NCBI RefSeq assembly: GCF_024166365.1
Contig: NC_064825.1
Location: 100,020,480-100,084,479 of the forward strand
Length of the DNA stretch: 64,000 nt
Direction of reading: 5' to 3'
Source: Elephas maximus indicus
Lineage: Eukaryota > Chordata > Mammalia > Proboscidea > Elephantidae
Under the pieces are notes generated by a model, which was not told the origin of the DNA, searched no databases, and was given only the letters and a program-made list of their open reading frames with translations. Within the stretch, counting starts at the first letter, position 1. Each line of letters opens with the position of its first letter. The translations under genes and the position numbers were made by a program. Of the stretch, positions 10,261-21,929 are shown in pieces.

Positions 10261-11377
10261 ATACCAGAAAGATGTTTACCTGGGTTTTATTGACTATGCA
10301 AAGGCATTTGACTGTGTGGATCATAACAAATTATGGATAACGTTGCGGAGAATGGGAATCCCAAAACACTTAATTGTGCTCATGAGGAACCTGTATATAG
10401 ATCAAGAGGCAGTTGCTTGGACGGAACAAGGGGTTACTTCATGGTTTAAGGTCAGGAATGGAGTGCGTCAGGGTTGAATCCTTTCACCACAGTTATTCAA
10501 TCTGTATGCTGAGCAAATAATCCAAGAAGCTGGACTATATGAAGAAGAACAGGTCATCAGGATTGGAGGAAGACTCCTTAACAACCTGTGTTATGCAGAT
10601 GACACAACCTTGCTTGTTGAAGGTGAAGAGGACTTGAAGCACTTACTGATGAGGATCAAAGACCACAACCTTCAGCATGGATTGCACGTCAATATAAAGA
10701 AACAAAAACACTCACAACTAGACCAATAAGCCACATCATGGTAAGCATAGAAAAGATTGAAGTTGTCGAGGATTTCATTCTACTTGGATCCACAATCAAC
10801 AGCCATGGAAGCAGCAGTCAAGAAATCAAAAGATGCATTGCACTGGGCAAATCTGCTGCAAAGGACCTCCTTAAAGTGTTGAAAAGTGAAGATGCCATCT
10901 TGAAGACTAAGGTGCGCCTGACCCGAGCCATGGTATTTTCAATTGCATCATGTGCATATGAAAGCTGGACAATGAATAAGGAAAACAGAAGAAGAATTGA
11001 AGCCTTTGAATTGTGGTGTTGGCGAAGAATATTGAATATACCATGGAGTGCCAAAAGAATGAACAAATTTGTCTTGGAAGAAGTACAACAAGAGTGCTCC
11101 TTAGAAGCAAGGATGATGAGACGACTATGTCCTACATATTTTAGACATGTTGTCAGGAGCGATCAGTCCCTGGAGAAGGACATCATGCTTGGTAGGGTAT
11201 AAGGTCAGCAAAAAAGAGGAAGATCCTCAATGGAATCGGCTGACACAGCGGCTGCAACAATGGACTCAAGCATAAGAATGATTGTGGGCATGGTGCAGAA
11301 CCTGGCAGTATTTCATTCCGTTGTACATAGGGTCACTATGAGTCGGAACTGACTCAACAGCACCTAACAACAACAAC
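10261..11377 (+). mobile_element. BovB/RTE-type LINE, 5'-truncated
   Basis: Starts inside the reverse transcriptase and runs to the RTE tail (GTCACTATGAGTCGGAACTG...CACCTAACAACAACAAC). ATATATTTA flanks it on both sides (10,252-10,260 and 11,378-11,386), a 9-bp target-site duplication. About 1.1 kb of a full-length RTE of roughly 3 kb. Inserted downstream of an L1M 3' end. Confidence 0.9.
10265..11202 (+). pseudogene. RTE reverse transcriptase C-terminal remnant
   Basis: Homologous to the RT and C-terminal domains of a BovB/RTE ORF2, the polymerase that copies the element RNA at a nicked target. The translated text shows FIDYAKAFDCVDH (motif A region) near 10,290 and an intact YADD catalytic box at 10,592-10,603. 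A clean 154-codon frame at 10,738-11,202 carries the C-terminal part (DFILLGSTINSHGSSSQEIKRC, then FELWCWRRILNIPWSAKR, conserved across the copies here). A stop replaces the residue after RVRQG near 10,475 and there is a frameshift between 10,690 and 10,738, so the element cannot encode a working enzyme. No endonuclease part is present. Confidence 0.88.
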
Positions 11378-11386
11378 ATATATTTA

Positions 11387-11607
11387 CTGATTTTTTTGTC
11401 AGTTTACTCTGTGAGTTGTTGATTCGTCTGTTACTCTTCGTAAGCTTTCCTTTTTTTTTTTTTTTAATGTGTTATGAGGCTCTACTACTACAAACAACAA
11501 AAAGAATCCAAGCAAACTAACCTTCCCGTAAGCCCACACCCACTTTCAGCCACTGTCCTCTTCCCCCTTCCCTGGTGATCAATCTTCTCAAAAGACTTGC
11601 CTACATC
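11387..11607. other. unique sequence with T-run
   Basis: Short unique region with poly-T at 11,451-11,465. Nothing else seen. Confidence 0.35.
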
Positions 11608-11730
11608 AGTGCCACTCGATGCGGTCTGAGGACCAGCAGCATCAGCATCACCTGGGAGCTTGGTAGAAATGCAAGACCTCCTGAAGTGAGACAGTGGGGA
11701 ACAGGGCCTAGGCATAGGTTTTTACAAGGT
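11608..11730 (+). mobile_element. hAT-Charlie MITE (MER5/MER20 type)
   Basis: GTCTGAGGACCAGCAGCATCAGCATCACCTGGGAGCTTGGTAGAAATGCA is the internal text of this small non-autonomous DNA transposon group (short quotation of key words: GGACCAGCAGCATCAGCATC, CACCTGGGAGCTTGGTAGAA). Terminal inverted repeats are eroded. Confidence 0.72.
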
Positions 11731-11731
11731 C

Positions 11732-11872
11732 TTCAGGTGGCTGCTAACTGAAAGGTTATATGTTCAAGTCCACTCAGAGGTGCCTTGGAAAAATGTCCGG
11801 TGATCTACTTCTGAAAACAATTTTCAGCCATCAAAAACCATATGGTGCACAGTTCTACTCTGATGCATGTGA
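11732..11872 (+). mobile_element. AfroSINE, partial
   Basis: Internal part from GGCTGCTAACTGAAAGGTT through TCTACTCTGATGCATGTGAG; the extreme head and tail are absent. Confidence 0.78.
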
Positions 11873-12902
11873 GATATGTTGAGAAACACTCACCTTCATC
11901 TCTGTCTCCATGTCCCCAATTTTCAATTTTCGTTTACTCCTTAACCACATTCTGTCTGGGTTCTGTCCCATCATTCTTCTAAAAAGGCACTTGTCAGGTT
12001 CAAAATGACTTCCATGTTGCTAAGTCCAATGAGAATGTCACCCCTTGGCAGTATTCTACCCCCCTGACCATTTCTTTCTTTACCTTAGAGAACAATTTCT
12101 TTATTGTTTTCTTTAAAATTATGTATACATTTAAATATTTATGAGTCCATACTAGCATAAACAAATGAGTGACTAAATGAATAGATAGGGGAGAAAGAAC
12201 AAATCTCCTTCACAGAGAATTCTAAATAACAAATGTAGAAGTAAGGAGGGAAATAGAAAATCGCCATTAGGACATCACAGTAATAATTGCTACAGTCAAA
12301 ATCCATGATGAATAGCCCCAAAGTACCTCTCCAATAATGTTGATTAATTACTGTGGTGGTTTTAACATACGTCCACGAATTCTTTGAACTCTTCCCTCCT
12401 GGAGGTGGAGATTAATTCCCATCCCCTCGGGTTGCATGAGTCAAAATCCACTCAACGGCAATGAGTTTCGTGATGGCTTTCCTTGAGCAAGGGCAGAACA
12501 GACTATGGAAGGGGAGCAATAGTAACTTTACAGCAGAGAAAACTGGGGACATCATCTGAATCAAGTGATCAAGGTCAGTAGTAGGTTATGTTGATATCAA
12601 TCTTTCCTTGTCTTTTATGGCCTTGACCCTTTTGAAGAGTCCTGGTCAGGTATTTTGCAGAATATCCCTCAAGTTGGGTTTGTCTGATGTTTTCTCATGA
12701 CTAGACTGAGACTATGGATTTTGGGGAAGAATATCACAGAGGTGCAATTGCCTGAGAAACTGTCATAGGCTGCAGAAGGCTAAGGAGATATTACAACTAA
12801 ATGCAACGTGGTATCCTGAATTGAATCCTAGAACAGAAAAAGGAATTTAGTGTAAAGTCTTAGTTTAATATTTTTAATAGTAGCTTAAATGCTAATGTCT
12901 AA

Positions 12903-14045
12903 AATTACCAAACAATATTACACACAAGTAAAATTTTGTTGAAGATCATTCAAAAGCGGCTGCAGCAGTACATTGATGGAGAACGGCCAGAAATTCAAGC
13001 CAAATTCAGAGGTGGATCATAACAAATTACGGATAACATTTCGAAGAATGAGAATTCTAGACCACTTAACTGTGCTCATGAGGAACCTGTGCTTAGACCA
13101 AAAAGCAGCTGTTAGAACAGAACAAGGGAATTCTGTGTGATTTAAAATCAAGAAAGTTGTGCATCAGGGTTGTGTCATTTCACCATACTTATTCAATCTG
13201 AATGCTGAGCAAATAATCTGAGAAACTGGACTATATGAAGAAGAACATGGCGTCAGGACTGGAGGAAGACTCATTAACAACCTGCCATATGTAGATGACA
13301 CAACCTTGTTTGCTGAAAGTGAAGAGGACTTCAAGCACTTACTGATGAAGATCAAAGACCACAGCCTTCAGCATGGGTTGCACCTCAACATAAAGAAAAC
13401 AAAAATCCTCACAACTGGACCAATAATCAATATCATGATAAACTGAGAAAAGGCTGAAGTCAAGAATTTCATTTTACCTGGATCCACAATGAACACCCAT
13501 GGAAGCAGCAGTCAAGAAATCAAATGACACATTGCATCGGGCAAATTGGCTGCAAAAGATCTCCTAAAGTGTTGAAAAGCAAAGATGTCACTTTAAGGAC
13601 TAAGGTGTACTTGACCCAAGCCATGGTGTTTTCATTCACCTCAGAATGCATGAAAAAGCTGGACAATGAATAAGGAGGACCAAGAAAGAATTGAGGCCTT
13701 TGAATTATGGTGTTGGTGAAGAATATTGAATATACCATGAACTTCCAGAAGAACGAACAAATCTGTTTTGGAAGCAAGGATTGAGAGAATGGAAGTGAAG
13801 ATAGCGAGACTTTGCCTCACATACTTCGGACAGGTTATCAGGAAGGACCAGTGCCTGGAAAAGGACACATGCTGGTAAAGTAGAGGGTCAGCAAAAAAGA
13901 GGAAGACCCTCAACGAGATGGATTGACACAGTGGATACAACAATGGGGTCAAGGATAACAAGGATTGTGAGGATGGAGCAGGGCTGGGTAGTGTTTCGTT
14001 CTGTGGCACATAGTCGGAACCAACTCAACAGCACCTAAAAACAAC
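12903..14045 (+). mobile_element. BovB/RTE-type LINE, 5'-truncated with internal deletion
   Basis: Flanked by perfect AATGCTAATGTCTAA at 12,888-12,902 and 14,046-14,060. Compared with the copy at 18,720-19,000, about 120 bp are missing where GCCAAATTCAGAG passes directly to GTGGATCATAACAAATTACG (junction near 13,010). Ends with the CAACTCAACAGCACCTAAAAACAAC tail. Inserted into the L1M 3' UTR described separately. Confidence 0.9.
12905..13860 (+). pseudogene. RTE reverse transcriptase remnant
   Basis: Same polymerase domain as the neighbouring RTE copies, more decayed. RT motif text is recognisable (SKILLKIIQKRLQQY-like start, then QGCVISPYLFNL), but the catalytic box reads YVDD at about 13,288 instead of YADD, the FDCVDH motif A is lost through the internal deletion, and stops and frameshifts break all frames. 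Short frames on the opposite strand (13,520-13,777, 13,641-14,009) are shadows of this text. Dead. Confidence 0.82.
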
Positions 14046-14215
14046 AATGCTAATGTCTAATGATTTTGAAAAAATGTACCATGGTTATTTAAGATGTTAA
14101 CATTAGGGGAAGCTGGGTGAAGGATAGATGAGAACACTATTTTCTTTGCAACTTTTTGCTAAATCTAAAATTATTTCAAAATAATAAGTTTTGAAAAATA
14201 AATTAGTAAATTGAA

Positions 14216-14583
14216 ACTGAAGAAATTGTTAAATTTTAGATGCATTTTTTTTTTTATCTTGAGAGATATCAGTTCCTATCAGACCCTCCGAAGTTATGAG
14301 ACTTAATTATATAAAATGTTAGTCATGAGGTTGGAATAGTTATTTTTTAAATGACATTTTTTTCCCAATGTTATCCCATATCTATTGACTCTTGTGAAAA
14401 ATGGAGGAAATTAGCATGTTCACACTACCTCCCACCTTTTCTCCTCCATCTCCCAACTTTTGTTAGTTATTAATATTATTTTATTTTTAACGTTTATAAC
14501 ATTTACACTGTGCTCTATACTCCAAATTCATAAATTTTTTTATTTCTATATTTAAATAGATTTGGTGCTTATTGCATGTATAT
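14216..14583. other. AT-rich, nothing recognised
   Basis: AT-rich unique sequence between the L1M end and an AfroSINE fragment. It may be eroded LINE material, but I cannot name it. Confidence 0.35.
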
Positions 14584-14745
14584 ATACACCCAAAAACCCA
14601 TGGCCACTGAGTCGATTCCAACTCATAACAACCCTATAGGACTGAGTCGAATTGCCCCATAGAGTTTCCAAGGCTGTAACATTTATGGAAGCCGACTGCC
14701 ACATCCTTCATAGCCTGATGGTTTGCTTGTTTGAAGAAGGACTAA
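14584..14745 (-). mobile_element. AfroSINE, partial long variant
   Basis: Minus-strand tail CCCATGGCCACTGAGTCGATTCC...CCATAGAGTTTCCAAGGCTGTAAC, then ATTTATGGAAGCCGACTGCC of the long variant; the head degenerates after 14,710. Confidence 0.8.
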
Positions 14746-15211
14746 GAGATACTCACTCCCAAAGTTTTCGGATTTTTGGGAATGTCTGTCAAGGCCTTTA
14801 CATCTGAAGAAAACCTCTTGGGTCATAGTTTCTATCCTTCAGGATCATGTAGACATTGCCCCACCGACTCTGGAACTGTGTGTTTCTAGAGAGAGGTCTG
14901 CAGGCAGCCTGATTTCTCCATTCATGTGTGCTGATATTTTTGTTTGAATGTGCATATAATTCTTTAGCCTGGAAGCTTGGTAACTTCATTAGAATATGCT
15001 TGATGGTAATGATCCTGGGTCAATTTTTATCTCCAGATTCAAGTCTTTATTTCAGGAAGGCTTTTTTTTTTTTTTTTTTTTTACCGTTTTGTTTGAATAT
15101 TTTTCATTGTTATTTCATTTGTTCTATTTTCGTTTCAGGAACACAAATTGTGCAAATGTTATATCATGTTGGTCTGCCCTCTATGCCTCTTAGTTTCCTT
15201 GATAAATATAA
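14746..15211. other. T-rich old interspersed repeat, family not assigned
   Basis: Text such as AATATGCTTGATGGTAATGATCCTGGGTC, TTCAAGTCTTTATTTCAGGAAGG, a 22-bp T-run (15,061-15,082) and GGAACACAAATTGTGCAAATG resembles the antisense of an old autonomous element, possibly continued at 15,613-15,690 and 16,975-17,250. I cannot assign it. Confidence 0.3.
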
Positions 15212-15460
15212 GGAGCCCTGGTGTTGCAGTGATTAAAAGCGCTCAGCTGCTTATCAAAAGGTCAGTGGTTTAAACCCACCAGCCACTCTCATGGGAGAAA
15301 GATGTGGTAGTTGGCTTCTGTAAAGATTTACAGCTTCTGAAACCCTAGGGGCAGTTCGACTCTGTCCTATGGGAGTTGAACTGCCCCTGGGGTTTCCGAG
15401 TCTGTCCTATGGGGTCGCTATGAGTCAGAATTGACTGGATGGTAGTGGGTTTGGGATTTT
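15212..15460 (+). mobile_element. AfroSINE with internal inverted duplication
   Basis: Complete plus copy with head GGAGCCCTGGTGTTGCAGTG and tail GGGGTCGCTATGAGTCAG. About 40 extra bases interrupt the tail: 15,375-15,396 is the reverse complement of 15,339-15,360 and TCTGTCCTATGGG is present twice (15,361 and 15,401). Otherwise the SINE is normal. Confidence 0.9.
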
Positions 15461-15477
15461 TTTTCTCCCTATAACTA

Positions 15478-15612
15478 TTTCAACAATGGGTTCAAACACA
15501 GCAACGATTGTGAGGATGGGACAGGACTGGGCAGTATTTTGTTCTACTGTACACAGGCATAGGGTCACTATGAGTCAGAACTGACTCAACAGCACCTGAC
15601 AACAACAACATA
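15478..15612 (+). mobile_element. RTE 3' tail fragment
   Basis: CAACAATGGGTTCAAACACAGC...ACTATGAGTCAGAACTGACTCAACAGCACCTGACAACAACAAC equals the last 130 bp of the RTE copies. Too short to encode anything. Confidence 0.85.
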
Positions 15613-15690
15613 ACTATTTTTGTATTTGTTTGTTCCTTTCTATTTATTTTGTTTTTTACATGCAATTTTTCTTTTGATGTCCTTAATTTT

Positions 15691-16975
15691 TCATATTTTT
15701 TTATTGCTTTAAATGAAGGTTTACAGAGCACATTAAATGATTAATACGTGTATTGTTTTGTGACATTGGTTGCCAACCCAGTGACATGTCAACACTCTTC
15801 GCTTCTGGACCTTGGTTTCCCCGTTTCCATTCATTCAGCTTTCCTGTCCCCTCCTGCCTTCTCGTCCTTGCCACTGGGCTATTGTGCCCATTTAGCCTCA
15901 TATATGTGATTGAGCTATGTGTATTGTTTGTTTTGTGGGCCTGTCTAATCTTTGGCAGAAGGGTGAACCTCAGGAGTGACTTCAGTACTGAGTTAAGAGG
16001 GTGTCTGGGGCCATACTCTTGGTTGTCTTTGGTCTCTGTAAGACCAATGTCTGGTGTTTTTTTGTGTTTCAGTTTCGTTCTACATTTTTCTCCAACTCTG
16101 TCCAGGACTGTCTGTAGTGATCTCTGTCAGAGCAGTCAGTGGTGGTAGCCAGGCACCATCTAGTTGTGCTGGACTCAGTGTGGTGGAGGTTGTGGTAGTT
16201 GTGGTCCATTAGTCTTTTGGACTAATCCTTCCCTTGTGTCTTTAGTTTTCTTCATTCTGCCTTGCTCTGGATGGGTTGGGACCAGTGGAGTGTCTTAGAT
16301 GGCCACTTATAGGCTTTTAAGACCCCAGACAGTACTCACCAAAGTAGGACGTATAACATTTTCTTTATAAACTATTTTATGCCAGTTGAGCTAAATGTTC
16401 CCCAAAACCATGGTCTCCAGCCTTCAGCCCAGTAGTGTGGTTCCTCAGGGAGTTTGAATGTGTCTATGAAGCTTCCATGACCTTGCCTTGGTCAAGTTGT
16501 GGTAGATTCCCCAGTATTGTATACTACCTTACCCTTCACCAAAGTTACCATTTATCTATTGTCTAGTTAGTGTCTCCCTCCCACCTCCAGCCCTCCTCTT
16601 CCTTGTAACCATCAAAGATTGTTTCTTTCTGTGTGTAAAGCTTTTCATGAGTTTTTATAATAGTGGTCTTATACAGTATTTGTCCTTTTGTGATTGACTT
16701 ATTTCGCTCAGCATAATGCCCTCCAGGAAACCCTAATGGTGTAGTGGTTAAGTGCTATGGCTGCTAACCAAAGGGTTGGCAGTTCGAATCCTCCAGGAGC
16801 TCCTTGGAAATTCTATGGGGGCAGCTCTACTCTGTCCTATAAGGTCGCTATGAGTTGGAATCGACTCAACGGCACTGGGTCTGGTTTGGTTTGGTTTTAA
16901 CACCCTCCAGATTCATCCATGTTTTGAGATGTTTTGCAGCCTTTCCATTTATTTCTGTGTGTTTTTTCCTAGCTG
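15691..16975 (-). mobile_element. older L1 3' UTR, split by AfroSINE
   Basis: Antisense L1 3' end starting at TTTTTTTATTGCTTTAAATGAAGG (poly-A end at left) and passing through the same landmarks as the younger copies (GACCCCAGACAGTACTCACC, TTTATGCCAGTTGAGC, CAGCATAATGCCCTCCAG). More diverged than the copies at 19.2 and 48.5 kb. An AfroSINE at 16,727-16,902 splits it. No ORF2 beyond the extreme C-terminus. Confidence 0.82.
16727..16902 (+). mobile_element. AfroSINE
   Basis: Full plus copy (AAACCCTAATGGTGTAGTGG ... GGTCGCTATGAGTTGG ... GGTTTGGTTTGG). CCCTCCAG flanks it at 16,719-16,726 and 16,903-16,910. Confidence 0.93.
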
Positions 16976-17259
16976 TTCCCTAAGTGCCTTTCTCTGTTCT
17001 TTATCTTTGTTTATTGTATGAGTTGTTTTTCTTGATTTAAATATATCTTTTTAATGTTAAACTGTCTTTATTTGTTGCTTCTATTTCTGTTCTAAGCACT
17101 GCCAGCTCGTTTTCTTTGTGTTGCCTTACAGTTGCTTCATGGAAACCTTGGCATCTTGGAGCTTCTTAAGACAGGACAGATGCCCTACAATGTCTTTGAG
17201 TCCACAGAGAACTATGTGCTTGAACGTTCTCTTTGTTTTTCTGATAATTCCTTGTTATG
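16976..17259. other. T-rich flank of unknown class
   Basis: T-rich text that may belong to the same unassigned old element as 14.75-15.2 kb. The exact 5' edge of the following RTE is uncertain; recognisable endonuclease coding begins at about 17,260. Confidence 0.3.
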
Positions 17260-19222
17260 GAGACCGTTATTTTACAACGGATGATCATATAGTCTACTAT
17301 GCTGTGAATGACAACTTGAAGAGGAATGGTGTTGCATTCATCATCAGAAAGAACATTTCAAGATCCATCCTGAAGTACAACACTGTCAGTGATAGGATAA
17401 TATCCATACTCCTACAAGGAAGACCAGTTAATACAACAAAAAGATTCAAATTTACGCACCAACCGCTAAGGTCAAAGATGAAGAAATTGAAGATTTTTAT
17501 CAGCTTCTGTAGCCTGAAATTGATCAAACATGCAATCAGAATGCATTGATAATTACTGGTGATTGGAATGCGAAAGTTGGAAATAAAGAAGGATCGGTCG
17601 TTGGAAAATATGGCCTTGGTGACAGAAACAATGCCAGAGATCGAATGATAGAATTTTGCAAGACCAACAACTTCTTCATTGCAAATACCTTTTTTCACCA
17701 ACATAAAAGGTGGCTGTACACATGGACTTTGCCAGATGGAATACACAGGAATCAAATCGACTACATCTGTGGAAAGAGACGATGGAAAAGCTCAATATCA
17801 TCAGTCAGAACAAGCAAGAGGCTGAATGTGGAACAGACCATCAGTTGCTCATATGCAAGTTCAAGTTGAAATTGATGAAAATCAGAGCAAGTTCACCAGG
17901 ACCAAAATATGACCTTGAGTATATCCCACCTGAATTTAGAGACCATTTCAAGAATAGATTTGATGCATAGATTTGATGCACTGAACACTAATGACCAAAG
18001 ACCAGATGAGTTGTGGAATGATATCAAGGACATCATACATGAAGAAAGCAAGAGGTCATTGAAAAGACAGGAAGGAAAAAAAAGATCAAGACGAATCTCA
18101 GGAGAGACTCTGAAACTTGCTCTCAAACTTTCAGCAGCTAAAGCAAAAGGAAGAAATGATGAAGTAAAAGAACTGAACAAAAGATTTCAAAGGGTGGCTC
18201 AAGAAGACAAAGTAAAGTATTATAATAATATGTGCAAAAACTAGGGATAGAGAATCAAAATGGGAGAATGCATTCAGCATTTCTCAAACTGAAAGAACTA
18301 AAGTAAAAATTCAAGCCTTGAATTGGAGTAATGAAGGATTCTATGGGGAAAACATTAAACAACTCAGGAAGCATCAAAAGAAGATGGAAGGAATACACAG
18401 AATCATTATACCAAAAAGAATTAGTCGATGTTCAACCATATCAAGAGGTAGCATATGATCAGGAACCGATGGTACTGAAGGAAGAAGTCCAAGCTGCACT
18501 GAAGGCATTGGCGAAAGACAAGGCTCCAGGAATTGACGGAATATCAACTGAGATGTTTCAACAAACAAACGTAGTGCTAGAAGAGCTCACTTGTCTATGT
18601 CAAGAAATTTGGAAGACAGCTACCTGGCCAACCAACTGGAAGAGATCCATATTTATGCCCAGTCCTAAGAAAGGTGATCCTAATGAATGCAGAAATTATC
18701 AAACAATATCATTAATATCACATGCAAGCAAAATTTTGCTGAAGATCATTCCAAAGTGCCTGCAGCAGTATATCTATAGGGAACTGTCAGAAATTCAGGC
18801 CAGATTCAGAAGAGGATGTGGAACCAGGGATATCATTGCTGATGTCAGATGAATCCTGGTTGAAAGCAGAGAATACCAGAAAGCTGTTTACCTGTGTTTT
18901 ATCAACTACGCAAAGGTATTTGACTGTGTGGATCATAAGAAATTATGGATAACATTGTGAAGGATGGGAATTCCAGAACACTTAATTGTGCTCATGAGGA
19001 GCCTGTACGTAGATCAAGAGGAAGTTGTTCGGACAGAACAAAGAGATACTGAGTGGTTTAAAGTCAGGAAGGTGTGTGTCAGGGTTGTATCCTTTCACCA
19101 AACATGTTCAATCTGTATGCTGAGCAAATAATCCAAGAAGCTAGACTGTATGAAAAAGAATGGGGCATCAGGATTGGAGGAAGACTCATTAACAACCTTC
19201 ATTATACAGATGACACAATCTT

Positions 19223-21929
19223 TTTTTTTTTAAATAGTTTTTATTGAGCTTTAAGTGAACGTTTACAAATCAAGTCAGTCACATATAAGCTTATACACAC
19301 CTTACTCCATACTCCCACTTACTCTCCCCCTAATGAGTCAGCCCTTCCAGTCTCTTCTTTCATGACAATTTTGCCAGTTTCTAACCCTCTCTACCCTCGC
19401 ATCTCCCCTCCAGACAGGAGATGCCAACACAGTCTCAAGTGTCTACCTGATACAAGTAGCTCACTCTTCATCAGCATCTCTCTCCAACCCATTGTCCAGT
19501 CCCTTCCATGTCTGATGAGTTGTTTTCAGGAATGGTTCCTGTCCTGGGCCAATAGAAGGTTTGGGGACCATGACCGCCAGGATTCCTCTAGTCTTAGTCA
19601 GACCATTAAGTCTGGTCTTTTTATGAGAATTTGGGGTCTGCATCCCACTATTCTCCTGCTCCCTCAGGGGTTCTCTGTTGTGCTCCCTGTCAGGGCAGTC
19701 ATCAGTTGTGGCTGGGCACCATCTAGTTCTTCTGGTCTCAGGATGATGTAAGTCTCTGGTTCATGTGGCCCTTTCTGTCTCTTGGGCTCAGAGTTATCGT
19801 GTGACCTTGGTGTCCTTCATTCTCCTTTGATCTAGTTGGGTTGAGACCAATTGATGCATCTTAGATGGCCGCTTGTTAGCATTTAAGACCCCAGATGCCA
19901 CATTTCAAAGTGGGATGCAGAATGTTTTCATAATAGAATTATTTTGCCAATTGACTTAGATGTCCCCTTAAGCCATAGTCCCCAAACCCCCGCCCTTGCT
20001 CCGCTGACCTTTGAAGCATTCAGTTTATCCTGGAAACTTCTTTGCTTTTGGTCCAGTCCAGTTGAGCTGACCTTCCGTGTATTGAGTATTGTCCTTCCCT
20101 TCACCTAAAGTAGTTCTTATCTACTAACTAATCAGTAAATAACTCTCTCCCACCCTTCCTCCCTCCCCCCCTCGTAACCACAAAAGTATGTGTTCTTCTC
20201 AGTTTATACTATTTCTCAAGATCTTCTAATAGTGGTCTTATACAATATTTGTCCTTTTGCCTCTGACTAATTTCACTCACCATGATGCCTTCCAGGTTCC
20301 TCCATGTTATGAAATGTTTCACAGATTCCTCATTGTTCTTTATCGATGCGTAGTATTCCATTGTGTGAATATACAACAATTTATTTACCCATTCATCCGT
20401 TGATGGACACCTTGGTTGCTTCCAGCTTTTTGCTATTGTAAACAGAGCTGCAATAAACATGGGATTGCATATATCTGTTCGTGTGAAGGCTCTTATTTCT
20501 CTAGGGTATATTCCGAGGAGTGGGATTTCTGGTTTGTATGGTAGTTCTATTTCTAAGTTTTTAAGAAAACGCCAGATAGATTTCCAAAGTGGTTGTACCA
20601 TTTTACATTCCCACCAGCAGTGTATAAGAGTTCCAATCTCTCTGCAGCCTCTCCAACATTTATTATTGTGTGTTTTTTGGATTAATGCCAGCTTTGTTGG
20701 AGTGAGATGGAATCTCATCGTAGCTTTAATTTGCATTTCTCTAATGGCTAATGATCAAGAGCATTTTCTCATGTACCTGTTAGCTGCTTGAATATCTTCT
20801 TTAGTGAAGTGCGTGTTCATATCCTTTGCCCACGTCTTGATTGGGTTGTTTGTCTTTTTGTGGTTGAGTTTTAACAGAATCATATAGATTTTAGAGATCA
20901 GGTGCTGATCAGAGATGTCATAGCTGAAAATTCTTTCCCAGTCTGTAGGTGGTCTTTTTACTCTTTTGGTGAAGTCTTTAGATGAGCATAGGTGTTTGAT
21001 TTTTAGGAGCTCCCAGTTGTCTGGTTTTTCTTCATCCTTTTTGGTAATATTTTGTATTCTGTTTATGCCTTGTATTAGGGCTCCTAACGTTGTCCCTATT
21101 TTTTCTTCCATGATCTTTATCGTTTTAGTCTTTTTGTTTAGGTCTTTGATCCACTTGGAGTTAGTTTTTGTGCATGGTGTGAGGTATGGGTCCTGTTTCA
21201 TTTTTTTGCAAATGGATATCCAGTTATGCCAGCACCACTTGTTAAAAAGACTATCTTTTCCCCAATTAACTGACACTGGGCCTTTGTCAAATATCAGCTG
21301 CTCCTATGTGGATGGATTTATATCTGGGTTCTCATTTCTGTTCCATGGGTCTATGTGCCTGTTGTTGTACCAGTACCAGGCTGTTTTGACTACTGTGGCT
21401 GTATAATAGGTTCTAAAATCAGGTAGAGTGAAGCCTCCCACTTTCTTCTTCTTTTTCAGTAATGCTTTACTTATCCGAGGCTTCTTTCCCTTCCATATGA
21501 AGTTGGTGATTTGTTTCTCCAACACCTTAAAAAATGTCATTGGAATTTGGATCGGAAGTGCATGGTATGTATAGATGGCTTTTGGTAGAATAGACATTTT
21601 TACTATGTTAAGTCTTCCTATCCATGAGTAAGGTATGTTTTTCCACTTAAGTAGGTCCTTTCTAGTTTGTTGCAGTAGTACTTTGTAGTTTTCTTAGTAT
21701 AGGTCTTTTACATCTTTGGTAAGATTTATTCCTAAGTATTTTATCTTCTTGGGGGCTACTGTGAATGGTATTGATTTGATGATTTCCTCTTCGATGTTCT
21801 TTTTGTTGATATAGAGGAATCCAAGTGATTTTTGTATGTTTATCTTATAACCTGAGACTCTGCCAAACTCTTCTATTAGTTTCAGTAGTTTTCTGGAGGA
21901 TTCCTTAGGGTTTTCTGTATAAGATCATG
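19223..21929 (-). mobile_element. L1, 5'-truncated, inserted in RTE
   Basis: Minus-strand L1 with its poly-A at the left edge (T-run 19,221-19,230), a 3' UTR of about 985 bp, and ORF2 C-terminal coding. Perfect AGATGACACAATCTT at 19,208-19,222 and 21,930-21,944 marks the target-site duplication. About 2.7 kb of a normal 6-kb L1. High similarity to the copies at 1-475 and 48,522-51,569 indicates a relatively young subfamily. Confidence 0.95.
20209..21900 (-). pseudogene. L1 ORF2 C-terminal fragment
   Basis: Encodes the part of L1 ORF2 after the RT fingers/palm. Three frames follow one another on the minus strand: 21,304-21,597 ([32 protein letters not shown]), 20,755-21,276 (the conserved [13 protein letters not shown] and [13 protein letters not shown] text) and 20,209-20,736, which ends at the natural stop and contains the C-terminal zinc-knuckle-type Cys/His cluster ([18 protein letters not shown], matching C-x3-C-x7-H-x4-C). 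Small frameshifts separate them, and the endonuclease and catalytic RT motifs are missing through 5' truncation. No activity expected. Confidence 0.9.

Larger units (their letters stand above)
12345..14200 (+). mobile_element. old L1M 3' UTR split by an RTE
   Basis: Left part (12,345-12,902) carries words typical of old L1M 3' UTRs: CAAGTGATCAAGGTCAGTAG, TGATGTTTTCTCATGACTAG, GGTATCCTGAATTGAATCC, GAACAGAAAAAGGA. The right part (14,046-14,200) continues AAATGTACCATGG, GGGGAAGCTGGGTGAAGG, TTTCAAAATAATAAG. The RTE between them is bounded by a perfect 15-bp duplication AATGCTAATGTCTAA. A stray AfroSINE-like tail piece sits at 12,428-12,470. Confidence 0.75.

Noticed and set aside
13520..14009. 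Minus-strand frames opposite an RTE
   Set aside because: Antisense shadows of the plus-strand RTE coding region.
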